64,000 nucleotides of DNA from Setophaga petechia (taxonomy: Eukaryota > Chordata > Aves > Passeriformes > Parulidae), in NCBI GenBank assembly GCA_024362935.1, contig JANCRA010000003.1, positions 50,815,844 through 50,879,843 on the forward strand, in the 5' to 3' direction. The notes under the pieces are model-generated. The model was not told where the DNA came from and did not search any database. It was given only the letters and a program-made list of their open reading frames with translations. The translations under genes were made by a program, and so were the position numbers. Positions 51,598 to 64,000 of this stretch are shown here, one piece after another; position 1 is the first letter of the stretch; each line of letters begins with the position of its first letter.

Positions 51598-54500
51598 CAA
51601 AAGGTGTCAGGAAAATAAAAGCATTTAGGTTAAAATCCTGATTCTCCTGAAGTCTGGGATTTTTTTCCACTGGTCTTTACAGAGCTAAGATTTTGCTCCT
51701 GATCCCTGTCATAAAAACAACAAAAAATAGTAATAATCAGAATAAACAATAGACAGCACAATGCTGGGAGGTTGAGAAGAGGGCATAGCAAATCCAGAGA
51801 CAGAACTCCATGGTTATGCAAACTTATTATGAAACATCACCATGCTTTTTCAAAGCAAAAAAATAATAACCCAAAATAGAAGGAGTGGATAAAGTGTCTG
51901 TGACAGTATTACCCTGTTTCATAAAAGGGAACACAGAGATTCACAGAGACTTGCACCAATTCTTGGTTTTATGAAAACCAGATAACTTTGCAGCTGAAAA
52001 AGGAATTTCAGAAGGAAATTTAGAAGCTGAATTTCTGGGCAGGAATTTAAGGAAGGAATTTTGAAAATACAAACTTTTTGCCCAGTGTCAGTCAGCAGGA
52101 CCATTTTCTATGATAGGGTGAGGATTTTGAGGAGCTGAGCTCTGACTCCTAGTCCACATTCAGAAAAGGAGGTTTTGAAACACCAGGTACTCCCCAGATG
52201 ACATGGACATCATCTACCTGCCCTGGTCATGTCCTTGTGTAGGAGGGTGGAAATAGGCTTCTGCACAGGGGAAAGAACACAGAGAAAAGGGGAGAAAAGA
52301 GCACAGAGAGGCTCGGTGAGCATCACCAAACTCCAACACAGAATTATTCACCAAGGTCTGAGTTTCCCTATTGTGGTTGCGCCAAGATTTATTAAAGCAC
52401 AGCATGTGTTCACTTATTTTTATCCAAAATTGACTGAAAAGGCACTTCACATCTGCTCTAAGGGGGGGAAAAAAGTTTGCTTATTTGGCAAACTTTGTTT
52501 AAAAATCTGTTTCTTCCAAGGTTTGTCTCTTTAGTTCTTTTTGTTTGTTTGATTGGGGTTTGGGGGGGCTTTTTTGATTTTGTCCATGGGCGTGTAGCTT
52601 TCTTCCCCTCCAGCACCTCTCTTCCTCCATCTGTTGACCTCACTTCAGCACATAGTTTCCCACTCACTTTGCCAAAAACGTATAAAACTTGGGGCATCTG
52701 CTCCAATTTCTTTGTGACCTGTAATTGTATCATTAAACTAACATTTGCTCTGTTAGTCCCTGGAACCTTAATTAGGCTCTTCTGCTCCGTTTGCCCTCGC
52801 CCAGGCGCTCCCCCATGGAAGTGGCAGGGAATGGCCCTGAACAAATAAGCTGGGTGAAAAGCCAGAAACCCCAGTGCTGAGTGTTTTACAGCACCAAATA
52901 CTATCCTTCCTGCATATGAAATGCTTTCCTGTGCAAAATATTTTCCTTGTCTTGCATTTCCATCAACGACCCCTTCTCTCTCTCTGCCATTCCTGAATCC
53001 TGCTAGTCTGTGGACAATTGTATTCCAAACCCTCTCACAGGCCCAGGGAAAAAGGTCCATTCCTTGAAATTCAGTTTTCAGCCATGGATATAGGCCACAC
53101 AGCTCACCTTATTTTCACCATTGGGTCTGGGTCTCTAACAGTACTCTATTGCATATTAAGAGTTGGGTGAATGCCTTGAAATAAAAAGATCCTCCTGCAT
53201 CAGAAGCACTAATACAGGTAGGGAGTAATTATGTGTGCATATGAAGGAGCACTTGGGGATGTTTTGAAAGCAAGTTTCCACAAAGCCCAAAAAATAAAAT
53301 TACCTTGAAATAAGTAAATGACATAATTTTCAGAGTTAGAAATAATTTAAAATATTTTTTACAAATGCTATTATTCAGAAATAATAGAATATTAAAGTAA
53401 TCCTTTACTAAATCTAGGGGGTAGAGACAGAGGATATAATATTTTCTACCACTGCAAACAGCTCCCTGTTATTCCAGCAGCTGCACGCTAGGAATCACAG
53501 AGTATTTCAGGGAACATTCTTAGAAATCAGATCCAGTTGTTTTGTTGATTTATATCTATCTCAGGTAACAAATCTCTAAGAAGGAATGTTTACAAGCTAG
53601 GCTGCTTGACACAGGAATCTGACATTGGTTTACCTTTTCAGTGGAATGAGGACAGCAGTGTTTCCTCTTTTTCTCTGTGATCCCTTCCCATGACAACATC
53701 ATTTCTTATTCACGTGTTTTGTTTAGCTCCATCCTGTAGGTGTTACAGCTGTCCTACAATAAAACTAAATCCTTACAAGGTGTTCCCTTCCATTGCCACA
53801 TCCTTGGAGAACATTTGAACCCACATGACATCAAAAAAGAGAAGGTAAACCTCCCAAATCCTAGTACTTTCATTTGATCCTATTACATTGCAGCGTTGGC
53901 AGATGGGTGGATTTTCCTGGTTCTCTCTCCAACTTCTTAGAGGCACAAAGAATCCAGAAGTATCTTCTTTGAAGAGATTATACCCTGAAAGAACAACAGT
54001 GAGCACAGGGAAAAGATTCACTTGCAAATACACTGCACAGATACTGACTGACCACCCAGCAATGCCAGGAAGTCGAGTTTCATTAGGAAATCCCCAGGCA
54101 CCTTGAACAAAGGAGAGACATACCTGTGGAAAACCAGGAAAACACTAAAATCCTGCCTCTAAATCCATTCATCTTTAATAGAAAATCTCATTTCTTAAGG
54201 TAAAACATAGCTCAGCTCTGAACCAGCCATTGTTCCAAAGTACAGTCCCATCAAGACAGAGATCCAAGATGCAGTAAAGGTACATAAAAACAAAAAAACC
54301 CCGTGTTTCCCCCAAAACCAGCACCAAACAGATCTAGGGTAGATCTCAAGGAAAGGGATTTCTGAAGGTTTGCTCCTCCACTGTGTTCAGAAGCATTTGA
54401 ACATCACACAAAGTGTAAACTCAGGGGATGTGGTCTCCTGGCCCTGGGGAAAGTGGAGCTCCTCCAGCCAGGTGGCCTTGGAGGGAGTCCCCAGCCATGG

Positions 54501-57500
54501 TCCCTTCCCACCTCCAGGCACTCCAAGGGCAATCCAGTGTCCATCTTCATGAGCAGAGAGTGAAGAGAAGCACAGAAGATAGAAGTGGCACTGTCATGAC
54601 AGAAGACTTTTTTCTGGGCTCTGGAAAGGTTCTAATAACCACCTTTGCCACTCTAAAATGCATAGAATTGTATACAACTGTGATACCTCAGAATACCTGG
54701 GCAAACAGGAAATTATTTTGCTTTACTCATTTAATTGTGAGTCTGGGTGAAAAGATATCTCCAGTATCTCTTTGTTCCTCCCAAGAAAAAGAGATTACTT
54801 AGGAGAAATGGATGGGTGTTGTTTTTTTCAATGACATGCAGGAACTGGGGTTTTTTTATTTAATAAAAATGCAGTGCTTTTAAATGAGTATGAAAAGTAT
54901 ATATTATCAAACCACATGAACTTCCCTCTGAAGTCCCCACACACAAAAAAGAGAAAAACACAATGGGCTAATTTCTAAACAAAGAGTTGTGCATTTTCCC
55001 ATTTTAAACTGTTTATAAAAACTAAAACCCAGTCAAACTGTACTGAGAGTGAGAAACAAGGGTTTCCAATTCATCCGTGCCTCTTCCTTCAAGTGTGCCT
55101 TTCATCATCTAAGAAAATCCCAAACAATAACAACAAACTAAAGAGCCTAAACTTTTGGCTAAGTTTCCAGCTGCTAATTTTGTCTGTCATGAGCTGCTAT
55201 TGTCAGTCTGAGGGAGGGATTATTCCCAACCTTAAAAAAAAAAGTAGAAGATGCAAAATATACTCAAAGTAACATCTGTGTTTTCTGATTTTATTAAAGC
55301 ATTTTGTCTTTGTTAAACAGAAATAACAAAACACTGAGCCCTTCCCATCAGTATTCATGACGTCTGCCTTTTCATACAAAACCCTCTGAAAGAAAATTCC
55401 CCCTGGAAAAAAAAATACTCTCCTTATAAAAAAACAGATTGTGAGACAGATGATTGCATTGTTTAATCAAATTTCCATCTGAAAACTCTTTTCCTAGTTT
55501 TAGATTGAGCTCACCCAGTAAGGCACAGGCACTAGGAAGCACGTGGAAGTATAAAGTAGCAGCTCCTCCATTTTATTATCTCCCTTGAGCTTTGCAATTG
55601 GCAATTGAAAAAAGGGGAGGAACAAAAGTAGCAGACATAAATTAAGCCCTGCTTTTTAAAGTTCAAACTGAATTTTCTTTATTTTTCTACAGCTGTCAGA
55701 TAAGCAGGGTAAACCCACTAATGCATGTTTAATATATAAAAACTCATAATGTTCAGTAGTACGACCTCCATTGGAGACATTAGTTCAGGCCAGTGAACTT
55801 GGAGTAAGCCAAGTGTGGAAATGTGGAATTGGGCCAGTGACCCCCACCAGTGCCTGTCATATCTGCTGAAAGCAAACTTGTCAAATATAGAAGGGGCAGA
55901 AGGAGGACAAGAGTATCCTTAAACCAGGGAGCAGCAGCAAAGCAAAGATGCCCATCATCTATTCACAGTTGTCTGTTGTTCACTAAGGGCTCTGGCCGTC
56001 TCAGGAACAAAAAGTCTGGTTATAGCCTCAACCTTTCAACCCTGGCTGGTCTGGGGGCCTTTCATTTCACAGGCTCCCCAAAGCTGATGAGTGATCATAA
56101 AGCTATGATATGTTCCTTGCTGTTATCATCTCTTCAGACATGCTCTGTACCCAGCAGAACAGGGAGAGGGTATTCCCAGGAGTGCTAGCCTGCCATAATA
56201 AAAGAGCTACTGTTCTTCCCCTTCAGCTACAAAAACAGTCTTCAAAAATAGCTGATTGGTTTTATTAATAGTAATTCCTTAGGATTATTTTTTTTAATAA
56301 ATCAAACCATTTTAAATATCTTCCTTACATCCCAACAGTGGTTTTAATTGACTCATGAATGCTTTTCCTGCTGCTTTGGCTGTGCCCTGATTTCTTTTTG
56401 TCCCCTCAGTTTCATTTGTATGGTTTTATTCCTCAGCAAAACAAGATGCAACTTCCAGGGGAAAATCCCCTACGAGCATTTGATTTCACAGGCAGGGGAA
56501 CCACTGAAACCCTCACCATTGTCAACAGAAGACAGAGAACCTGCACTGAATTCCTAAAAAACCCTAAGAAATTTGTGGAACACTTTCAGCTCTGTTAGCA
56601 ACAAGCTTTGATGACCTTCCTCAGTGTTTATTTCCCATGTTGCATGCATTGTTTCCATGACCACTCTGTATTTCTAACTCTCCTTTTGGAACAATCATGT
56701 TGCAAGTGAGACACCTGATTCTCCCTCGAGCAAGATACCAGTGATGGCCCTTGTGGGAAAGCAGATCTCTGGGGGCTGGTCCCACCCATGGCTCCCAACA
56801 GGTACCTACCCGACCCACCCAGCCACACATCAGCACTTTTGTCAGACTTGATCAAGCACAGTTCTGCTTTTTCAACACAAGAACGTCTGCTGGTGCTTAA
56901 CATTTAGTATTTTCCATTTTGGAGGGTGTATGCTTAAGAAAGCAAGCTGGATTGAAAAAAGCCCCTACAATTTTATCCTCTTCAATAGAGATTCCTGCCT
57001 AGCAGATGAAAAGCCTGATGGCTCTTGCTGTACAAAGCACTCTTTGAGTATGGCCCCAGTTTGAGTATGGCCTTGCACCATCCTGCTAACATGCTTGGGT
57101 TTGATCACATTTTCTTATCCTGGAGATAAAGTTATACTGGGATAATTTTCAGACTTCTTATGCCATGTTCCTAAAAGATAACTTCTAGGACAGCCATTTC
57201 CAGGTCAGGTCTTTAAGAGAGAGATTTAAGGTTTTCATGTAATTTCTCATTTTCTTTGCTCCACTGAGATAAACTTCAGTGTCCTGAATGAACTGAGGTC
57301 CACCAAAACAAGTATTTACAAACACAAATTTGAAAAAAATACATACTACCACATGTATAATTTCTGGCTTTAGTCCCAGGGAGGTAGATGAGGTAAAATA
57401 TTGAATTAGGCTAATATACCTAAGAATAAATAATTTAAGTAACTTATTTTTACATGTGTGTCTCCTCTTGAGTTAATTATGCAAACAGGCATTGGAAGAA

Positions 57501-60057
57501 TGTCTTTGTTTCTTCCAAGAAAGAAAAGTAAGAACTCTGCAAAGATACTAAAAAAATGATATTATTTATATAACAACTAGATTTTATAGCTGGTACTTAC
57601 TGTTTACAGTTAGTAAGGTGAGCTAATTGTAGCTTCTGCTGTATCAAACACAATGGTTCAAATACAGCAGCACGCCAGAGGATTACACCAAATGTCATTT
57701 CAGTGATGTCACCTTTTCAATAAATCCTAAAGCCAAAAAACCCCCCAAAAAACCTACAAACAAACAATAAACCCATAACCATTGCAAGGCTTTATATTAC
57801 AAAAATGGAGAGAAATAATTTCATAGGTGCACAAGTGATATATTCCTTATACATTCCTATACTACTTGCCCACAGTAACCAAGTCTACTCAAAGACAAAG
57901 AGGAAATCACTGCTAAGCCCTTCTCATGAATATAAATCTCTGTTTCAGGGAAAATTCTCAGAATGTAATTGACAAAAAAACCCTTAAATTGGAAGCCCTT
58001 AAAATAAATTGTGTCATCATTCAGCCTCATTACTACTTCCCAGCTTAAAATAAGGAGTGGTTATTGAGTACTGTCAAAATGCTCTCAGCTTCACAAGCCC
58101 TGAGGATGATTCCTGTGCACTCAGCCTGGTGGGATGGACCTTAATCTGCCATTGTTACCTCTGAGATACACAACCTTCTTGTGGGGGAAAAAAAAAATCC
58201 CAGAAGATAACCTGTTTCCAAATTCTTGCTGCTAACAGCATTATGAAGCTCACTCTATCATTTATTGTTTTGCATGTTATTTATTAGAAACCTTACAGAG
58301 AGCCCTGAGAACATTTAAGGATCCAGAGACAGAAATCAGCTTATGGAAATGGCGAAACACAGAGATGTGAAAAGGATGGCAAGATCAAGTCATCAAAATT
58401 CTGAAAGCCTTAAAAGTCAGACTTAAGGCTGGCCACGCAACCTTAATTGTATGTGAGGAGTTTGGGGCTCAGTGTGCCCTCATTTCCCTCTCTATTTTTG
58501 GCTCTGCCATCCATAGGATCAGAGTGCACTCTTAAAGCAGATGAAAATCTCCCCAAACCTGGGCAGTGATCCCTCTCCTTCTGCTACTTCTAACAGATGA
58601 GAAAGGAGAATTTTACTCCATCAAAAGGTCAGAATGTGAGCAAGTAGTACATGCAGAGAAAGGACTTTTCCCTCACCCAAGAACTCCAAGTAGTGCAGTT
58701 TGGGAGGTTTGGGGATATTCTTCAGCAATTCACATTTCACCACACCCTCCTCTGCTCCCCCTTAGGGTTTGTTTTCAGTTTGTTTTTCTGCTTATTATTT
58801 CTGGGGGCTGAGGTGAGAAGCACATGTTTGTTAATGGAATGTTTGGCAGGGTTGGTTGCATCCTTGAGCCCTTTCCCATTACACTGATACTGAACATTCC
58901 TATAAACCCTATGGCCTTTTCCTAACACATTCCTTGCCCATACTCCAGGTTTTACTCTAGTAACTACCTCCTTTTTGTGCTACCTCTTCATCCTAACTGA
59001 AGGCTTCATCAGCTTTTAAGAAAACCCTGTAGGTAGGCATTTAAAATATATGATAAATGTGGTACATTTATAGGGTTCCCACAAAATAAATTGGAAGGCT
59101 TGGAATTTGGAAGGCTTTTCACCATGGTGCTTTATGAGGAGGCATAGCTCAAAAGAGCTGCTATATTTGATTTAGCATCATTCCTAACAAGAGTTACATA
59201 GTTTTCTTTTCCTGCAAAATTATCTTTAGTGGTTCTTTTTAGAGTTTGAGTCTCTATCTGATCATAATAGATCACTTTGCAATTATAGTAATTTATATAT
59301 GCTATTTTTAAAAAAGACATCTACAGGTCTATTTCAGTGTCAAATCTTCAAGACCTTTACTTGCAAACTGATTTATCTTTTATTTTATGTTACACACTGA
59401 CAATCAAGTGGTAGGCAAACTTGCCTAATAAGAACATTAATATTTATCCACAATGCAAATGGTTTCACATGGTCAGAGCTCCTCCACATATTAAGTCTTT
59501 GCTCAATCTCTTAATGTATCAGCACTGCTCTGGGGTGTTCATTAAGAAACCAACCATCCCTTATTTGGAATTTTATAAATTGTCTTCCAGTTTTGGATGT
59601 ACAACCACTGTTTTGATGAGACCTCCCTAACCCAAGTCTATTAACCACTTTCAAAACAACTTCAGATCTTTCCTCTGACAGCAGTTCAAAACCTAAAGAT
59701 GTAATTTCTCTTTCTGAGCACTATGTCTCCTCATTTGGTCCTCCCCTGTACCACAAACATGTATCTCATTAGACCACATAACATCCATGTTTAATTATCC
59801 TTAGCAGACTAAAATTTGCCAGTTTCCATATGGCTGATCTGTTCAATCTGCCAGGTTTTTCATTATTTATTCAGGAAAAAAAAATGGCAATTTACAAAAA
59901 CAAATTCTTTGTTTCCCCACAGAAAGACCAGTTTCTATTCTCTGAGCCAAAAAAACTAGAACTAAACAATATGTACAACAGAAGCAGATGTAGCCATTAT
60001 GGTGTGGCCTGGTGCTTTGAGCAAGGGGACAGCACGGGTAAAATTAATGCATTAATA
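51598..60057. other. Non-coding DNA, no gene seen
   Basis: It includes a 200-codon minus-strand open frame (52458-53060) without recognisable domains, a T/G-rich stretch near 52535-52570, an A/C-rich tract at about 57734-57775, and a small duplication of TTTGAGTATGGCC at 57043 and 57060. No dispersed repeat was recognised with confidence. Confidence 0.5.
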
Positions 60058-60133
60058 CATTTACTTCACTGTGTTTAACCCCTCCTACTTAACACCATTT
60101 ACTTCCTTGTGTTTAACCTCTCCTACTTTACAT
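60058..60133 (+). repeat. Two-copy 38-bp tandem duplication
   Basis: CATTTACTTC followed by TGTGTTTAACC and CTCCTACTT occurs from 60058 and again from 60096 with a few substitutions. Confidence 0.85.
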
Positions 60134-62937
60134 CATTCTTGTGAGTGCAGGGAAATTTAAACTTCTTCACCCCAGTTTGCTGCAATCCCACCACCAGAAT
60201 CCTGGTTCTGTGGATCAAAAGGAAAACACTCAGAGACCCCACACCTAAATATAGCCAGTGCTTTCAGCTGGCAACCAACAGCCTCTGTGGTTGTCGAATT
60301 CAGCATCAAACCCAGGGATCTATTTTGTATCAACACACTGGAATTGGTTTTTCTGGATGGCATCAATGCCAGGGTCAGCACTGAGGACCAGGGCTGCAGC
60401 AGCAGAGCAAACATTAAGTTATTATGTGCCTTTCAGAGAGCATAAAAGTTACTCTAGCTTGAAGCCATATGGCCCAGAAGCATGTTGACACATCTCAGCA
60501 ATAAAGGGTTGTGTTACAGAAGGGACCATGCCCAGGAGATCAAAAAAGCTGGATCGGCTACTTGACCAGTGTCACTCCACTGAACCCGAGCAAAGAGCTG
60601 GAACAAAGTGCCATGAACTCATCTGCACCGCTGTCTAGGAGCAGGGACCTTCAACAATGGCAGCACCTGCCAGATCGCTGCTCCCCTCCCCAATAAAGTC
60701 ACCAACAGCCCCCTCACTGTTCTGTCATGTGCCTGGCACAAGGCCCCTATTGTTACCAGCCACTCTCACTCCAATAATTTCTCCTCTAAATGACACTGCA
60801 CCACCACAGGTCATTTCAAGGGGACTGAAAAGAAAGATTTTGCATCTGTTTTGAGTTGTAGGCACCAAGGGGGAGGGGGCTTGAAACCCCTTGATAGCTG
60901 GCAAATGGTAATAGCAAAATGTCTCTATTGTTTGTGTCTGAACAAACAACCATACTACATGAGAGTTTTTATTGTCCTCAAGGCAATCTGCCACGATTGC
61001 TCCCCTTTGCCCATACTCTACAGAGAGAGAGAAAGAGAGAAAAAAATCTCCACAATAGTCACAGTTAGGAAACCTTAGTGAGAGTTTAATGACCAGCTAC
61101 CAACTAATGGATGGTGAGTAACATATGGCAGAGCTTGGCCTCTTCACATATTGATTAAAAATAATTTAAAATTTAAAGCCAAGTTTGTTTGACAAGGTTC
61201 CAGCTTCTCAGCAGCCACTTAACAATCTGAATAAACCTAAAGGGGAAAAGCTTAAATTCTAACTAACCCAAGGCAAAGCAGAACAAAGTCATTGTCACAT
61301 TACATAATTGAATCTATTACATTTATCCAAGATTAACAGCCAACACTTCACGATTTTCTCCCTCTACTTAAATAGTTGCTGATGCAAACAGCAAAGCAAC
61401 TCTCTGCAATATTTGGTAACCTTTGTAGAATGCCTTTATTAGACCCTCCTTATCAAACACGAATATTAAGGGCCACAATCAAGACCTGCTAGTCACATTT
61501 AAACCACATAAATATTATTTATTGCAATAGAATGAGTCTATTCTTATACCCTTGAAGCATCACTTGAATTCAATGGTCATATTTTTAGACACATCTTTGT
61601 ATTCTTTTTAGTTTGATGAATGTCAGAAGTTATACCACTCGAGATAATTGTCCCTAGTGGATGGTTTTAAATAAAGTCTAGATTACTTTTTATTTGCTTT
61701 CAAAACCAGCCACACACACTAATAAATGGATTAGATAAAAGCATAGAAATTACAGTACCTGCCTCTATCAAGAATCAGATGTGCAGCTAAGAAGATTCCA
61801 AGTAAATGAAAGGAACAACAAAAAAATACTGGTGATGAATTTTAAATTGCATTTATTTGGAAAAGGAAAAAAAAGGAAAATACCTCTATGGTTCAGCTAT
61901 ACACACAGTAAGGATCTGGATAAAAACTTGGGATATTTGGAAGCTGATATAAATTGGTGGCTAAAGAATAAAAATCTCAGTTATTTTCAGGAGGCTCAAC
62001 CTGCTCCTGATGTGGGTGCTGAACTGCTCCATAACCTCAGACAGGCCACTTTGTCTCTAACTTCTCCCTTAGACTGTTTTTAGTGGCTTCTACAAAATGT
62101 TCTGATCTTTGTTGAGGCTCTGCCCATTAAATCAACATGAAAGAGTCACCAATATAGGGCTCAGTGCTGAGAGCCCCTTCAGATCCACTGCAAATATTTC
62201 CCACGCCTTGCAAAATAAAAAGGCAGGTACCAAAAAATTCTCTTTGCAAATGGCACACCCCCGGTTCTCAGGGAACACCATCATTACCCTGCTTAAAGCA
62301 GCAGTGAGGCAAAATATCTGCCTCATTTATGACCCATGATTGCCATGGACCAGCTGAACTGGCAGGAGCTGCAGGATGTAGGGAGCACAAACACTGGGAG
62401 CAGCACAGATTCCTTGGTTCCTGAGAACCCTAGCCAGAAGAAAGAGCAACACACAGAAACTGTGCTGAGGGTGTTTTTGGGTATGAAGAAATGGCAGAGG
62501 ATGTGTCAGAAAACACAGCCCTGATGACATGATGGCATATAAAAAATGACAGATGATGGCAGAAATTGTGAGGGAAGAAAAAGTGTGTCCTTTTCCTGAG
62601 CAGCAGCAGCAGCAATGTGGGGAGTGGGCAGCACAAGCAAGGAGATGCAGCTTGGTTCTCAACCAAGAGGGTCAGTTGATTCCATATTTTAGCAAAGTGA
62701 CTTTAAAATATTTTAACAGTTTGACTTGATTATATCTGCTGATGTCTCTTTAATGGAATTGCTAAAATACACTTTAACAGCTGAATTTATTTCTAGAGAT
62801 TCTCTATTCTGCCAGCACATTAGTCCACAACAGAATTTTGAAAGGGATTAAGCTACATGTGGATGGAAGACAGAGAGATCCCGAAGTGCCACAGGAGTTA
62901 AGACCTAACTTGTTTAAATGCTTTTATAGGAACACCA

Positions 62938-62938
<1 letters not shown>
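60134..62938. other. Non-coding DNA, slightly GC-richer at 60130-60870
   Basis: The first part is richer in GC than its surroundings, has two AATAAA signals (about 60500 and 60691) and open frames on both strands, discussed in the findings. The remainder is AT-rich with a short (AG)n run near 61022-61043. No gene can be supported. Confidence 0.45.

Positions 62939-62981
<43 letters not shown>
62939..62981 (+). repeat. A43 homopolymer
   Basis: An uninterrupted run of 43 A residues, the longest homopolymer in the window. It could be the tail of a retroposed RNA, but I see no matching flanking duplication, no AATAAA shortly upstream and no recognisable sequence before it. Assembly or expansion artefact is also possible. 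Confidence 0.95.
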
Positions 62982-62983
<2 letters not shown>

Positions 62984-64000
62984 CTAGATACAAAAAGATC
63001 ATCTTTGAGCACCTATAGATGTGTCAAAATCTATCTGGCAACTATGTATTAACTGCAGAGTGCTCCTTAGAGATAACAAAGAATGAATGTTGCATTTTAC
63101 TGATTGGAAACTAGAATGCAGCAAGAGATTCTTCCAAGGTCACACAGGAAAATCTGTGTCAACACCAGGATTAGAAGTGAGATCATCTGGCTTCCAGCTC
63201 CATAAAATCATCCTTCCTCTCAAAAAAAATCACTTGTCTTTTCTAATAATAAAAGAAACTGCAGGAATGGGTGGTCTTCTGTATTTGCCTTTCAAGTTCA
63301 GAAATATAAGGAATGATCAGCTCTGGTCCTGCCCTGCATTTGGACTTCCTAGATGCTTCCCAAGGATGGCCAATGCACATTGAACATAGGAAAGAAGTGA
63401 ACAGCTTCATTCTCATTTCATCCCTTCCCCTTCATGCTCCCAAAAGCAAACAACCTAAATCAGGATTAAACAAACTAATTCTCAGCACACTCACTTTTCT
63501 TTCAGGTGTCTCCATGGGATCTAACCACATCCTAGCCTTTGGTGCATTTTTCAAATCTACAAGGCAGGAAGCACCGGTCTTCATCAAAAGAAGAGGAACA
63601 AAGGTTTAGACCAGGGAGTTGCTAAAAATCAGACAGAAGGATGGTTTTTGAAAGCAGTTTCCTAATTCAAAGCTTAGTGCTTCACCTGTTGTATCCACCT
63701 GCATCCCCAAAGCCTGAAGAAGGTACCTGGGACTCAATGTGGATGCCACTACCACCTTGTATTAACTCACATCAGCCAAGCATAAAACATTAAATGATAC
63801 AAAACTGGGCCATTGCCAATTAGTTGTGGCATTTTTTGTGCATTTGAAGTGCAATATGTTACCTAGGTTTGGTTGATTTTCATATTTGGGACAACATCAG
63901 TGTGCCACACTGGCATGAACACAAAAAAACAACTTCTGCAGGATTGCTGCTGCCATATGAGCTTCTGGCAGGCCAGGGCTGTCGACCAAAGGTCCATTGA
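62982..64000. other. Non-coding DNA, no feature seen
   Basis: Overlapping plus-strand frames of 98 codons (63087-63383 and 63313-63609) have no recognised domain or splice support. Confidence 0.5.

Noticed and set aside
51441..51641. Poly-tyrosine open frame
   Set aside because: It is the ATT microsatellite read in one frame.
52458..53060. 200-codon minus-strand open frame
   Set aside because: Same reasons. The C-terminal part runs through a low-complexity T/G-rich tract that yields a Lys/Thr/Pro-rich artefact.
53490..53540. Possible CR1 tail (AATCACAGAGTATTTCAGGG)
   Set aside because: Only a short, weak resemblance that does not continue into the expected CR1 blocks.

Overview
The window looks like nuclear DNA from a bird. 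The main evidence is a CR1 non-LTR retrotransposon 3' end at about 45463-45748, with the avian-type closing segment that ends in GATTCTA, plus two older CR1 tail scraps. A short LTR retrotransposon is also present. The rest is AT-rich, CpG-poor DNA with simple repeats, as expected of vertebrate intron or intergenic sequence. A passerine is plausible, but the species cannot be fixed from what is visible.

No protein-coding gene, rRNA, tRNA or CRISPR array could be supported. Open reading frames are short, overlap on both strands and match no family I recognise; the two longest (about 200 codons, minus strand, 36798-37397 and 52458-53060) lack recognisable domains. The window is best read as a gene-poor region or the inside of a very large intron. 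A few splice-bounded candidate exons are reported as low-confidence findings only.

Layout: 1-7516 is unique AT-rich DNA with one CR1 scrap (about 6391-6430) and a purine tract. 7517-9521 is the most structured locus, a minus-strand LTR element. Read from high to low coordinate it has a 374-bp LTR (TATA-like box, CCAAT box, AATAAA), a primer-binding-site-like sequence, a leader with repeated motifs, about 1.1 kb of decayed interior with two small open frames, a polypurine tract and a second LTR of 426 bp. A second partial copy of the leader lies beyond that LTR, so the locus is a composite and not a simple provirus. 9522-45462 is mostly featureless apart from a second CR1 scrap, an 87-bp duplication, A/C-rich and T/G-rich tracts, a modestly CpG-richer patch near 29.2-29.5 kb and small tandem duplications. 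45463-45748 is the clear CR1 copy. 45749-64000 holds a purine tract, a six-copy 40-bp minisatellite (49511-49750), an ATT microsatellite (51548-51597), a slightly GC-richer patch with two AATAAA signals (about 60130-60870) and a 43-base A run (62939-62981).

I found no convincing novel system. The observations most worth checking are the composite LTR element with its atypical primer site and repeated leader, the alternating-variant minisatellite, and the candidate exons near 14.1 kb and 42.8-44.6 kb.
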